Part shown: in pieces, positions 1 to 13,166 of the stretch | Position numbering within the stretch: position 1 is the first letter of the stretch | Layout of the letters: each line of letters starts with the position of its first letter | From: Chondrosia reniformis | Lineage: Eukaryota > Porifera > Demospongiae > Chondrillida > Chondrillidae | Reading direction: 5' to 3' | Length of the DNA stretch: 64,000 bases | Assembly: GCA_947172415.1 (NCBI GenBank) | Contig: OX359195.1 | Span: 6,485,501-6,549,500, forward strand | Position numbers and translations under genes: made by a program | The notes under the pieces: generated by a model | The model's database searches: none | Told to the model about the DNA's origin: nothing | The model's input: only the letters and a program-made list of their open reading frames with translations

Positions 1-3000
1 CAAAGACAGTGAATCAAAGAAAAATGGCATTTTTAAAGATAGCAAGAATGGAAAGTAAGACTGTAAATCCATGCAACATTAACTTATATACGTATATACT
101 TATGTGCACAATGATGCATGTAGGACTGGATTGAGGGACTATATTCATATGTATGTATATATACTGTATTTGTTTGTATAGAGACCTGGGCCTGATGATG
201 GCATATTATATCTTAAGCTCCCAGAATAACTTCTTGTACAATTTATATACTATTTGGTATACAATATATTTTGTATATTATTATATGTATTGCATCATGT
301 ATATATTGTATAGGTTTGGTATAGCATCCAAAATGTTTCCAAGGATACCAAAATGTAAAGGAAATGAACTACACATCTACCAGTGTGATTATCTTGAGGC
401 ATATAAATGTCAAGTTTGGGAAGCTGTATCCATTCAATGCAGTGAGTTGTATTATATGTATAATATATTACACCATCTTTAATTATTTTTGAATATCTTA
501 TATATATATATACATATAGATCTCCGTACGCATGTATATACTAGTATACATATATGACTCATGAGTTTACATAAGTATCTTTGCTATAGGCCATTATCAG
601 GGTACGTATTGTATGCTTATGTCCCAGGAGTATGTATCCATTTACGTACGTATATGCAATATAACCAACTGCAAATATAGATGAAAAATCTAAGATACCA
701 TTTTCCTACATGCTATGCCTATATATTCTGTAAAAGAGCCTATAGGGGAACTAAACCTGAAGAGAGCTTTGGATGAAGATACATGCAGGAGTCTTTTCTT
801 CCTTCTTCTCCCTTCTTTCATCTTCTTCTCCACTGGGTCAGATGTATCTTCTACACACACACATATATATACACAGTTTGAATGAAGTATTTATAAATGT
901 CTTCTGTATATAGAGCCTTTTATTCACAGCTTATACGTATGTATAATACCTGTCGTATGTTATGAAATATTTAATATATACGTACGTGTATATAATAGTG
1001 CTATCATACCCTTGCTTACATAACATTCCAGATGTTCTATAACTCATTTATAATTTTTCTATTTTATTATTATATAGCTAATATGCCTTCACAGCCCTTC
1101 TCTGGACAAGTTAGACTAACGGGAGGAACTTTTTCATCACAAGGACTGATAGAACTATTTTACAATCAAGAGTGGAGACCAATTGCTTTAGATGACCAAA
1201 ATCTAGATCCAGTGTCTACAGTAGTCTGCAGGCAGCTTGGATACAATAATATGTCATCCATTACAAGGTACATGAACATACGTACGTATGTATAGTCTGT
1301 GTGTATTAATTCTGAAGTGTATCTCATTTAATCTATTTTGTATATTTCCACAGAACCTTGGTGACTGTTGGCGAAGTTTGGTTGCTAGGCAATATTAGCA
1401 GCTGCTTAGGAACTGAAGCCTGTCTTGGGCTCTGTTTAAGTGAAGGTCAAATTACTGGTTTCAGGGATAGAACAACTCTGCAAGTCACATGTGGTAAAGA
1501 GGATTGCATCACATGTGTACACTCACAGGAAGTGGGCTGGGTCCATGACAGTTTTTCTAACAAATAAATGACCATCTACCATGACCCTAAAGATTAATTG
1601 TAGTATCGAGATAGACATGAATGAAGGCCTAGGATTGCTATATATATGTGTATATATGACAAATGGCATGAATGAAGGATTGATATATGATAAATGTAGT
1701 GAATCGTGTCAGAACATGGATTATTGTATTATACCAACAAGTCAGGGTTCAATTCTGTTGTGTTATTCTCTTTTACTGCTCAGCAGTGGGTGATTATTTA
1801 TTGTTTGATTTCCCTGAATATATACTGAATCGAAGTATGCACAAAATGTTTATAAGTGACATAATGCATGTATGGCATCATGTTAGCAATGTAGTTACAT
1901 AACGTATTAATTTATTAATTCATTATTGACCCTTCTTACTTACGTAAATACGAACATTGATATCATATGTTATTGTATTACAGTTACCAAATGATTGCCA
2001 GTGGTAGATGGGTCCAAGTCTATTTGTTCTCATGGTCTTGTAACAATAACATATTAATAGTTTCTGATTATCAGTTGGTTACAATTCTAATTGGATTAAT
2101 TATTAAGTAATCTGATGCCATGACACAATATTTCTGCTATTGTTATCTCTTTATATAATAACTTACATATATCTCTATATCACTATATACGTATATATCT
2201 CTATATCACAGCATATATCGGATATAACACAAGGCGGACATTGGGGCAACATCATTCCTTCTTACATTGCAAGGATGAGTTGCCTTCAAAAGCTATGGAT
2301 GGTGCAGTGGAACTAAGAAACTCTAATGGACTTGTATCACAAAGTAATCAAGGATTGTTAAGAGGTTATCTGAATGGAAATTGGAAATATGCTTGTCCAA
2401 TATCAGAGGATGACATTCCTATTAATAGTGCACATGTTATTTGCCGGCAACTTGGGTATCCTGCAGTCAAAACCATTAAATTAAAAGAGTGAGTACACAA
2501 GTATAAATTAATCAACTTATCTATAAGATTCGTAGAATTCAATCATGAAAGTGTAAATAAATATAATTTATAGTTGAACATAACACAATTTAGCTTTCAT
2601 TATATATACAAGCATATTACTGACTTACATACAGTACTTATACATTACAATAGCCTGAAATGGTACGTATATAACATCTTTTATACAGTTCTTCAGTTAA
2701 TGGATCAGAGTTCATCTCATCTTTGACATGTGTTGGAAGTGAGATAACCATTGCAGATTGCACAATAACCTACACAAGCGTCTGTGGAAGTTTATTGGCA
2801 CTGGAGTGTTGTAAGCTATTACTTATGTGGCATTAATATTGTATAGCTATAATAGGGAGCTCTCTTATATACGTACAGTCATGCCATTACATTTATTCTA
2901 GAAATTCTCTCCTAGGAATTATGTATGCCTATACATTTTAAGATTCTCCTCCTCTCAATCCTCATTTTGGGGTCATATATATATATATGTACATATAGAT

Positions 3001-6000
3001 GTATTAAATTAATTATCCAAGATTTATAGAATGTAATGTACGTACATAATTAGGAATTACATTCATGTTTTCATAAGCTCATCATGAATCTCTGTTATGT
3101 TTGCTATTGTCAGCGAAAAATTACCGACTTGCTCCACTGGGTGCAATTTTTCTTGATCTTGGGAGTGGGGGGAGTGGTCTACTGCGGATGGTAACTGATC
3201 CTTTAGAGTGGCCTTTAGCCATTTGTGATGAGGGCTTTGGCCTGGCAGCTGCTAATGTAGCATGCTTACAGATGGGATATGCAGGAGCACTTGCAGTCAG
3301 AGCTAACTCATAGTTAGTACATCAATCATTGAACATGTATATATACATGTATATTATATATAATATCTATAGCTATATATAATATAATGTACCTGGTGAC
3401 CATGTGAGAGCTTTGGATATATATATACGTAAGAGTTTTCTCCTTTTTTCTCCATTGGGCCAGACAGGATCTCTATCCTTCATCAGTGACCCTGAGAGTC
3501 TTTGTCTTCTTCTTGATCTTTTGTGATTACTTGGCTCATGTACTGTTGATCGATGTTACGTATGTCTTTGTAGTTATGGAGGTTATGTCTTTCACGTACC
3601 CATACCTACTAAGCTTAGCTGTAGCAGCAATGAGAGCAGTTTAATTGAGTGCCGATATGAAATAGTAAACTGTAGCGGATATGAACAGATTGGAATACAG
3701 TGTAGTAAGTAACTAAATCATACATTTTAGTTCTCAAAAGAGAGAATTATATACGTATATACGTACATGAAATAGATATTAATATTTTAGCAATCCTAAG
3801 ACAATTGTTTCTAATAGTTAGGTTGTCCATATGTGTTCCTATATAAGTCTCACATATTATGTATCACTGAATAACCTATAGCTATTTTCCTTAATATATA
3901 TGCCCTCATATATGTATATATATATAGAGAGAGAATTTATATATAAACTGTATTATAGGATATACGTACGTAAGTGATGCTTAAACTTGTGCAATATATA
4001 CACAGTTACAGAGGACAGAGATACAAGAGGTAGCCTAAGGCTGGTTGGAGCTGATTTCTTCATTTATGCTAATGACACCAATCAAGGGAATGTTTCTGGG
4101 AAACTGGAAGTGTTTGTTGGTGGAGAGTGGCAATCACTGTGTGCTCAATGGTTCCCTGGTTCTGCTGCTCATATAGCTTGCAGGGAGCTTGGCTGGGATG
4201 GGGCAAGTGAAGTGATCACAGATGGGAGGTTAGCCATTTATTGATACTCTAGCACTAGAGAGCAGGACCAAAAAATGAGCTTGTGTTACGATTTCCTTGA
4301 ATTTCCTTTTACGTAGATTTGGAAATAATGGAAGTCTCTTAAGAATTGCAGGATGTGATGGTCACGAGAAGAGACTGATTGACTGTAGATATACTCCAGT
4401 ACATTCATCTGATTGTGGTCAGGATGTCGCAATAACCTGCAGTGAGCAAGCAATATATACCTATAATATATAAGTCTAGACTTTGTAAATCCAGAGGTGT
4501 GTAATATTGTACATGTCTGGCATACTATATTCCCAAATAAGTGTCCAAAGAGGTGAAAGGGGAGGGATAGTCTATAACAGCACACCATAGATTAAATGAC
4601 ACTGTTGCCTTAATATATACTTCAACATATGTATGTCATTTTACCTATATATGAATACGTTTATCCCGGATTCCAGGTAAATGTATCTGATTGGTTGAAA
4701 AGGTGATTTAATCTATAGTGTCACTAGACTGTTCCCCCTCCATGCCTTTGGATGCTTATTCGGGACAGTCTAACAAGCCAGGCTAACTAATGGCAGGGAG
4801 TATAGTTTTAAATACTGTATAGGCCATAGTATATATAGGTACCCAACCTTATATACTACAGGTGTTCAAGATGTCTACCCTGAAGGTACTGTTCGCTTAG
4901 CAACCACTACAGCAGATGTTGCAGGTGAAGGTAGACTGGAGATATTCCTGCATGGTCGGTGGGGCACTGTGTGTCGTAGAGATTTTACACTCACAGAGGG
5001 ACATGTAGCATGTAAGGAACTTGGGTTCAGTAAAGCTATAAAAATCACCACTAGCTATAGGTGAGGTGAAGATTAATCTAAGACGTATATAGGTGTGAAA
5101 AGTGTATGTACTGTACATCTATAAGCATGTACGAAAATTGTATAGTTATATATATACACTTACTTGCCTATACACACATTTATGATGCAACAAAACTGAA
5201 ACTTTATATTATTATATATATTTAGATAGTTTCATTTACTGAATGCTGTATCTAGGTATGTACATATTTACATATATAGCTTATATAGAGCTTGACAGGT
5301 TCTATATACATATATATTTACACTGGTTCTCTGTATGTTTACTTATATATTAATTAGTTCTCAAATGCAGCTGGAAAGCCTTCCTATCAACCTTCACTCC
5401 ATATCTTGTGTTGGCATGGAAACTAGACTGATAGATTGCCAGCATGAAAACCACCTTCCCAGCAGATGTGGAGACAACTCTGATGTGTTCCTGTTTTGTG
5501 ACCTCTTGGAAGATATAGATATACAGTACTTTTTGGGTTGGTTGTCCAGACAGGATGTTGCAATCGGTAATTGGTAAAAAGGGTTATCGCTGCATGGCAA
5601 TGTCATTCTAGTGGGAAAGTTTGTATAGTCACGAGTTGCTTACCGATACCCTTATTGCAATGTCCGGTCTGGACAACCTACCCAAAAAGTATATAATTAT
5701 AATGATATATTTGTGTGTGTTCTCACTTCGTAAATTTTATTGCTTTATTATTTATAGAAGAGTCTAGTGCTCTCTGGTCTACACAGACTTGGACTACTGC
5801 TGGTGGTGTACCTTCTACAGTGGTATCTACTGTTTTCTCAAATAAATCGCTATCAACATCATCCAGTACATCTCAGACTTCTGCTAGTCCATCCTCTGCT
5901 TCACTAACTGTGATATCCTCTCGTTTGCCAATTACTCTAAGAACTCAGCAGCTGTCAACTGTTAGTTCATTAGATCCTTCTTCTGCTTCCGCTTTGAGCA

Positions 6001-9000
6001 TCCCCTTATCTCCTTCTCTGAGCACTGTCTCTTTGAGCATCCCCTTATCTCCTTCTCCGAGCACTGTCTCTTTGAGCATCCCCTTACCTCCTTCTCCGAG
6101 CACTGTCTCTTTGAGCATCCCCTTACCTCCTTCTCCGAGCACTGTCTCTTTGAGCACCCCCTTACCTCCTTCTCCGAGCACTGTCTCTTTGAGCATCCCC
6201 TTATCTCCTTCTCTGAGCACTGTCTCTTTGAGCACCCCCTTATCTCCTTCTCTGAGCACTGTCTCTTTGAGCATCCCCTTATCTCCTTCTCTGAGCACTG
6301 TCTCTTTGAGCAATACACAGGGGGTAATGTCATTAGATGCAATTACACTGTCAATCCGGACATCACAGACAGTGTTAATGTCAATGGAAATGTCATCTTC
6401 TGGAAGAACTGTGACTCCCTCTCCAACAGAAACACCTTTAAGTGTGTGCCAAGAGCAAGTGGATAGTATTTGGTGTATCAAATGGGAAGAGAGTCCAATT
6501 AACTCATCAATTAATCAAACATGTCCAAATAAGACACAAAATGATCATATTAATGGAACCGCTGTCCGATTTTGTAATGAGGATGGAGATTGGTCCATTC
6601 CTGATGTAACTAACTGCTTTAGCACCAGTATTGAAGTTATCTTAAATATGGTATGCTTTAATTTAAAGTATATGAATATCATTATGGTATGCTGCAATTT
6701 AAATATGTTCATTGATTGATATCACTATGATTATGGAATATTATGTTATCAAAGCTGTGTTTCAAGTTCAAAAACACATGTTCCTCTTTACAGGTAATAA
6801 AAAGTAATACAAACCTCTCCTTGAAGATCAGTGAATTATCTACAGTTTTTGATAATCTTTCAAATATTCTCACTACTGGAAATAACTGTACAAGCCCAGT
6901 ATATCCACAAGACATAGCTAACACAATAGACATTATCTCAATCACTTTAAAGTAAGTTTTGAACTTCGAATTCCTTATTTGTTCATCCATCCATCCATCC
7001 ATCCATCCATCCATCCATCCATCCATCCATCCATCCATCCATCCATCCATCCATCCATCCATCTAGATTGTTCCTACATACATACAGACATAATATGTCT
7101 GTTCATCTCTCCATTCTTGTGCTCAATCACACATCTGTTTGCTGTGAAGCTTTTTGAAGGAAAAATCAAATGTCTCAAGCCACAGCAACCTAATTTATGC
7201 ATTTGTTAATGTAACTGACAAAGTTTTGGACAAAAGGAATGTACCATCATGGAATAGTATCAGTGTGAAGGTAAAATACAAATCCAGTTCACACACATCT
7301 ATATGTACATACATAAAAATGGGATTTATTATACAGTATATTCTGTATTTATTATACAGTATATTCTATGTACTTACAAATATACGTAGTTTTCAATATT
7401 GATATACGTACGTATACTGTACATACGTACATGACATATAGCAAATATGTATACTTACTGTATATACATGTACATATGTACATTATCAAGTTTAATTATT
7501 ACATACAAAATTAATAATAATGGCTGTACGTATATATACGTATATGTAATACAATGCAGTATGTCACATAATATATGTACAGAATATTCTTTCTCTATAA
7601 AGGATGAAATGGCAATTACATTGCTGAACTCTTTAGAAAGTATTTCACAGCAGGCTGGAGAAATCCTTAACATCTCCAGCATTATCAAAAGAAACATCAG
7701 TTAGTATTATACAGTCTATATACGTATTTTGTCATATCTGAATACAATATATATTAATTACCTATACTGATTCTCACTTTAGTTCTAAAATCAGAACCAG
7801 TACAGATGTTGAGCAAGGCCAACCAATCCAAGGTGACTGTCACACCTGGTAACATTCAGAATAAAGAGATGTTTTCAGAAGAACCATTTATTCCTTCACT
7901 CTTTATCTCTAAAGACTATTTACCTGAGAATGGAAGAGTTGTGTATACGGTTTTCAATTCTCTTCATCACTATCTCCTTACATTGCTTGAGAGTACTGAT
8001 ATAAGGTATGGGACTACATACATATATGTATATACTATAGCTATGTACATGTATGTAAGCTTCATATATATTTATTTTGTGTATAAATATATAGTGACAC
8101 TGTTATCATAGTTATATATCACTGCCTATAAAAGTAAACATGGTATATATAAGGATTTAAATAAATCTATATATGTACATATATATACATACGTACATGT
8201 TATACAGTATTATATATGTGTAATTTAATCTGAAATATACACTATTAAGCTTATAAATATGGTAAATGCCACATGTCTGTAGACATTAATGATGCTTGTT
8301 ATTGCCCGAATATGTAATTATTCTTTTTCCTAGGAAAGCTTCCGAATTTGATCTGGTCAGTCTCATATTGTCAGTTCAAGTTGTAAGCCAATCAAATACT
8401 GTTGAGGGAGCAGCTGTACAAATTCCTCTTGAAATTGTCTTTCCCATAATGGTTAGCAGTAATGTAATATAGAAGAATGGAAAAATGCCTCTAAAATGTT
8501 GAAACCATCAATTTGGCTTACTACTAAACATATTCAGTATATAAAGGGGTCACCTGAAGGGTGGATTTCCAGAAACAGATGTCTGGCCCAGTGGAAAAAT
8601 GAAGAAAAATTGTATCCTCTCTGTAGATTTCCCTAAGTATATATAGGTCCAGGTAAACAGTCTATTGTATTTTCCTTTGCCTTATGATCATTTTAACTAT
8701 GTCTCTAAATACAAGTAAATGGGTACTTTAGATTAAAATATGCTCATGTAAACATACATACGTACATACATACAATGCAGATCGATATATATATACATAC
8801 GTATACTGCATGAACATATATGTATATAAATATAAGTATGTCACATTGTAGGTAAACCTCTCAGAACATCCTAAATACGTACCATATTGTGTGTACTGGG
8901 ATTTTAATATGGTGGAGGACACACCTAAAGGGGTGTGGTCGACTAAGGGTATCAAGACTGAAGTCATCAATGAAGATCATATTAAATGTATCAGCAACCA

Positions 9001-12000
9001 TTTAACAAGTTTTGCCATACTTATTGATACAGCTGGAATTATACATGTGAGAGCCAATCACATGCATGGACTCTCTATACATATATAAAGAGTCGCAGGC
9101 ATTCATTCAAAAGAAGGTTTTAACTACAGCAAGATGTCATATCATCAGACCATCTCTTGTATATACATATATACTGTATATATTGCATTGTATGCTGCAT
9201 ATATGTACATGTAAAACATGTACTAATTATATGTACATATAGTCATAATATCTGAATATACATATATGATGTATATATACATGTGGTTATATAGACACTT
9301 GGTGAAGTTGAATATGAAGCACTCTCTATACTGACCTATGTCGGATGTGGCATATCAGCGTTCTTCTTAATACTCTGTATCATATTTTTTCTCTGTTTGG
9401 GGTAAGATAAGCCTATTTGTACAGACATGTGATAAGCATGCAGATAGAGCTCCTTTACCATGGCAACATGCTTGACCCTTGTACATACCTATGTACATGT
9501 ATATAAGGCAAACTTTGGAGAAACACTGTATTTGTACAATTTTGCATTGTTTTTGATCATTCCATTTACAATCTATCATGCATGGATTTATACTGTATGT
9601 ACTGTATACTATATATGTACATAATAGTAGTCCATTTCATTCTCACTTGCATGGCCTATAGTAATTTTCTATCTTTAAAATTTCTATTTTACTGTAGTTT
9701 GTTTTTCTCCACTTGTAGACGAGAGCTAGTATCTAAGATTATCAACTTTGTTCATCTCAACTTGTGTATAGCACTGCTTTGTGCACTCATAGTATTCATT
9801 GGCGGAATAGAGCATGCAAAATCAATCAAGGTATTATGCATATACAGAGAGTAGTGTAAATATTTCATGTAAATTATGCTTTTTGGCCTACGTACTGTAC
9901 ATATACGTATGTACATGTATAGCAGCAATTTCATGCAAAATCGAACATTTCACGGTTTAATTTTGCAATTTGAAGCATTTCTCAATTCCTATACCCGCAT
10001 ATTGCTTACCTCACAAAGTGAAAATTTTGCGAATTTGGTCAAATCGCGAAAATCGTGTTCCCGCTATATGGTATATTGTTTCATATGTATATGCTGTATA
10101 CATGCATGACATACATATGATATACATTCTATATAATCATGGCTAATCCTCTGTTTACAGGTGGCATGTGGTATTGTGGCTGGACTGCTCCAATACCTGT
10201 TCCTAGCCTCATTCTGTTGGATGCTTTGTGAAGGTGTTCTGATCTATAATTTACTGGTGGTAGTGTTTGGTGCCAATCGCAGGAGGTGGTACTATCTATA
10301 CTCAGCCATGGGATGGGGTATGTAAGCTAACAATTGAATCTTCACCAAATAAGGAGATATTTCTCTTTTGTTTGAAGACTGTAGTCGGATACCTTTCCTT
10401 TGAATGTTTAAAAGACATTTGATCACAGAGTACACTTACAGAATATGTATAATATGACAAAGTAATAACATTAATGTATATTAATCAGAAACTTGTGAAA
10501 TTCTGATATATAATCAACTTATATTATGCACTATACATATTGAATGAATTTTAAAGGCTATTATCTATGCTTTCTGTGGCCCTTATATGTATACGTATGT
10601 ATATAGGAGAAAGATGTATTTCTGTTTTCTGTTTAATTTCAATCAACTGTAACTGATTATAGAGTTAAATAATCCCTTATATTAACTAATGTTACAGTCT
10701 CTAATTATTACGTCATACATGAGAATAGTATATTAATTTAATGTATCACAAACATAAGTGTTCTATTTCATTTTTCCACCATATCCAGGGATTCCCCTAC
10801 CAATTGTTGCTTTGACAGCTGGAATTCGATATACACATTTCCATATTAGGCAGTCAAGTAATAACAGTGATCCAGGTTACAATAACATTAGAGCGTAAGT
10901 TGACTAGTTGGCATTCCCACCCATCCATTCATTAATTTTCACTGATCACATGACCCTCCGTTGTTTTTGTCCATTGTACAGCTATCAATACATATACATA
11001 CTGTATATGCAGTGCATTTACAATGTTCCATAGTAATCTAATGTACGTATGATTGTTTTAATGTAATGTACGTATAATGTATATCCACCTACAGTATAAA
11101 CAGCAATTCAGCCATGTTGTACCTATTCATTATTGTCCTACTTTATATACACGTACAGTTTTACCTACGTATATACATATATGTATGTGTTTTACCTAAG
11201 TGTATAAGTATGTATCCTAATTTATTGAGACTCAGCAACAATTGTATGTATTTAAACAAAACTGAACGTTTTGACCCTGAGGTCTTCATCAGCATAATGA
11301 GGAAGAGGGGATTAAATAGAAAATTTGAGACATGAGTTGAGTGATGATGTAATGTAAAAAAGGCGGTGAATAATTAATGAGGATAAAAATAAATAAATTT
11401 AATGAACATGTATGTACATATATATACCTCTTCATCCAAGACCTGCTGTACATATATACTGCATGTAGTTGCTGGCTGTCCCACGAAGACGGAGTAGTGT
11501 GGGCTTTTGTAGGCCCAATGTTGGTGATTATACTTCTTAATACACTCTTCCTGATTATCAGCCTAATCTCCCTCTGGAAATCCAAGCGTAGAGTGCTAAG
11601 TCACTTGACTAACAAACCACCTCAAAATCAAATGATTAATACTGGAAGGTTAGTCAATAATTGGAAAAATATATAGGGAACTTTAAGATCTAAAGCCAAT
11701 CTTAAAGCATCAGAATTATTATCATTGATATTACCCCTGCCCACTCTTGTGTGAGTAGTGTCACCTTACTTGGACAGTCTCCTGCTCTAAGTGATTGACT
11801 GTCCAATCAAAAGTCTAGTCCCAAATTAAAACATTTGCCCCAGGTACGTACTTTTACACTAGTCCAGTTACCTACATGATAAATTGTGTGGTACATATAT
11901 AGGTGACCTGATTAGGGAGGCTTCACTGTATACACATATACATCTTTGAAATCCCTTACATTTTATACATACATACATATATTAGTATGTCTAATTGATT

Positions 12001-12819
12001 GTTCTTCCTTAATTGTAGGCAACTTCTGAAAGCATCTTTTATTCTACTTCCACTTCTTGGGCTGACTTGGGGCTTTGGAATCTTTGCTATTGGGCCTGAG
12101 TTGAAGGCACTTACTTACATTTTCCTTATTCTCAATATCTTTCAAGTAGGTAGTTCAATTAGGGAATAATAGGTATCTGTATTATAATTTGATATAGAGT
12201 ATATTGTATTAAAAGTCTATTGTTGTGTAATTACATACAGTGTGTACAGTAATACAGATTTTGCAAATATATAACATACTACATAATAGGTATCTGTATT
12301 ATATATAATTTGATATAGATTATATTGTATTGAAAGTGTATTGTTGTGTAATTACATACAGTGTGTACAGTAATACAGATTTCGCATTGCAATTACGTAC
12401 ATATACTCTTATAGGGATCTCTTATATTCTTTCTTCATGTTGTGAGACATGAGAAGGTGTGGACATGGATACAGAATAAGCTACCATGCTGGAAAAGAGT
12501 ACAGAGTTCAAGCAGTGGAGTCAAATGTAGGAGACTGGAGACTGATACTGTATATCATACAATGCTGGCAGCCAATTTATATATTTCACCATGCAGCAAT
12601 CATCCCATATATATCATTTCACCTATACACATAAATACAGTACAGTATATCAGTACAGTATATGTATCTTCATTAAAGGCTCTCTCCAGGTTTAATTCCC
12701 CTATAGGCTTTTTAGGGGCTGCCGCAGGCAGCCCCTTATATTGTTTTCATATGCCGATTACGTTGTACGGCTTCATGTTACGGAAAGATATATATATATA
12801 TATATATCTATATATATAA
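1..12819 (+). CDS. SRCR-domain adhesion G-protein-coupled receptor (5' end outside window)
   Basis: Predicted cell-surface receptor. Exons as read: <1-54 (tentative), 314-441, 1078-1267, 1354-1493, 2212-2488, 2689-2810, 3114-3312, 3574-3704, 4006-4228, 4317-4441, 4862-5060, 5358-~5566, 5758-6650, 6794-6951, 7150-7270, 7603-7699, 7783-8005, 8334-8451, 8852-9046, 9295-9401, 9719-9830, 10161-10317, 10789-10894, 11469-11648, 12019-12145, 12415-12819. All junctions are GT/AG and the frame closes over about 1664 codons. Domain order: six SRCR domains (VCRQLGY/ACRELGW-type cores), a Ser/Thr/Pro-rich stalk with eight 13-residue repeats, a Cys-rich hormone-receptor-like domain (6430-6615), a GAIN-like region, a GPS with HLT cleavage site, then seven hydrophobic helices of adhesion-GPCR type ([27 protein letters not shown]). 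The cysteines of ACGIVAG and CWLS would form the usual helix 3-loop 2 disulfide. The family's known mechanism is self-cleavage at the GPS with a tethered agonist. The donor near 5566 and the C-terminal tail are the least certain parts. Confidence 0.85.
686..842 (-). mobile_element. Dispersed hammerhead-family repeat, truncated copy
   Basis: This copy lies in an SRCR intron and runs from the conserved end (TCTAAGATACCATTTTCC read on the plus strand) to CCACTGGGTCAGA. It stops before the ribozyme-like core. It matches the copies at 22436 and 50685. Confidence 0.8.
3440..3510 (-). mobile_element. Dispersed hammerhead-family repeat, degenerate fragment
   Basis: Only the core end of the family is recognisable (TCCATTGGGCCAGACAGG, then CATCAGTGACCCTGAGA). 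It is intronic between the two halves of the fourth visible SRCR domain. Confidence 0.6.
5527..5691. mobile_element. Tc1/mariner-type MITE with TA target duplication
   Basis: An inverted-repeat element of 161 bases (5529-5689) is flanked by TA on both sides. The ends begin CTTTTTGGGT and finish ACCCAAAAAG. The complementarity continues inward for about 35 bases with few mismatches (TTGTCCAGAC against GTCTGGACAA). It has no coding capacity of its own. It sits at the end of the last SRCR exon of the receptor, and the only in-phase splice donors I can find for that exon lie inside it. Confidence 0.8.
5996..6318 (+). repeat. 39-base coding tandem repeat (mucin-like stalk)
   Basis: Eight near-perfect 39-base units encode 13 residues each, of the form [13 protein letters not shown], with I/T, S/P and L/P variants. 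The period is a multiple of three, so copy-number changes keep the receptor in frame. The composition suggests an extended O-glycosylated stalk between the SRCR block and the GAIN/GPS region. The antisense frame is also open, as a by-product of the repeat. Confidence 0.9.
6983..7063 (+). repeat. CATC microsatellite
   Basis: About 20 copies of the tetranucleotide CATC/ATCC lie in the intron between the exons 6794-6951 and 7150-7270. Confidence 0.95.
8556..8640 (+). mobile_element. Dispersed hammerhead-family repeat, degenerate fragment
   Basis: The core part of the family is recognisable (CCAGAAACAGATGTCTGG, then CCCAGTGGAAAAATG) in the intron before the GPS exon. The rest is worn. Confidence 0.6.
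8852..9046 (+). other. GPS (autoproteolysis) exon of the adhesion GPCR
   Basis: This 65-codon exon encodes the GPCR proteolysis site. It keeps the first Cys-aromatic-Trp (CVYWDF), the second Trp (GVWST) and the cleavage tripeptide HLT followed by SFAIL, so self-cleavage is predicted to remain possible. Two of the four usual cysteines are missing: the one normally after WSTxG is Ile, and the one two residues before HLT is Ser. Confidence 0.85.
12167..12385 (+). repeat. 118-base tandem duplication in the last GPCR intron
   Basis: Two copies of about 99 and 100 bases begin at AATAGGTATCTGTATTATA (12167 and 12285), with a short spacer between them. They lie directly upstream of the last exon's acceptor at 12414. 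The copies differ at only a few sites, so the duplication looks recent. Confidence 0.8.
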
Positions 12820-13166
12820 TACGGTTTCATACGCAACTGTTATAACACTTATTTTATACGTCGGTATATGTATAATACAAGTTCATACGCAACTATTGTA
12901 ACACTTAATTTATACGTCAATACATCGTTTTTGCAAATGGCGGCGTTCAGGAAGCTTTAGTTAACGAAGCTTTTCCATCGTTATTTATAAAGTTCAGGAC
13001 ACTTAAGCGTCCTCAATCGTTAGTATTACGAATATATATATTAAATCCCAACGATGCGGCCAAGTAGTTCGAGTTAATTCGGGGGCGGCAGCCCCACGAG
13101 TTTTTAAACTCGAACTACTTGTTTATAGAGTAGGCATAGCATGTAGGAAAATGGTGTATTAGATAT
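12661..13166 (+). mobile_element. Hammerhead-family repeat interrupted by a nested 407-base element
   Basis: The family segment GGCTCTCTCCAGG...CCCCTATAGGC (12661-12714) resumes at 13126 (AGAGTAGGCATAGCATGTAGG). The block between them (12715-13121) is flanked by TTTA on each side. It contains GGGGCTGCCGC near the left end and GCGGCAGCCCC near the right. It also holds a palindrome at 13061-13120 with arms AAGTAGTTCGAGTT. It therefore looks like a fold-back element inserted into an older repeat. The reading frame of the GPCR tail runs through the left junction and stops at 12819. Confidence 0.7.

Noticed and set aside
1-54. Independent small exon at the window start
   Set aside because: Not reported separately. 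It has a GTAAGA donor in the right phase for the next SRCR half-exon but lacks SRCR signature residues, so it is only a tentative part of the GPCR model.
5945-6481. Minus-strand frames of 178 and 126 codons
   Set aside because: They are shadows of the sense-coding mucin-like repeat exon of the GPCR.
6709-7062. Minus-strand frame with a repeated MDGW motif
   Set aside because: Translation of the CATC microsatellite on the opposite strand.
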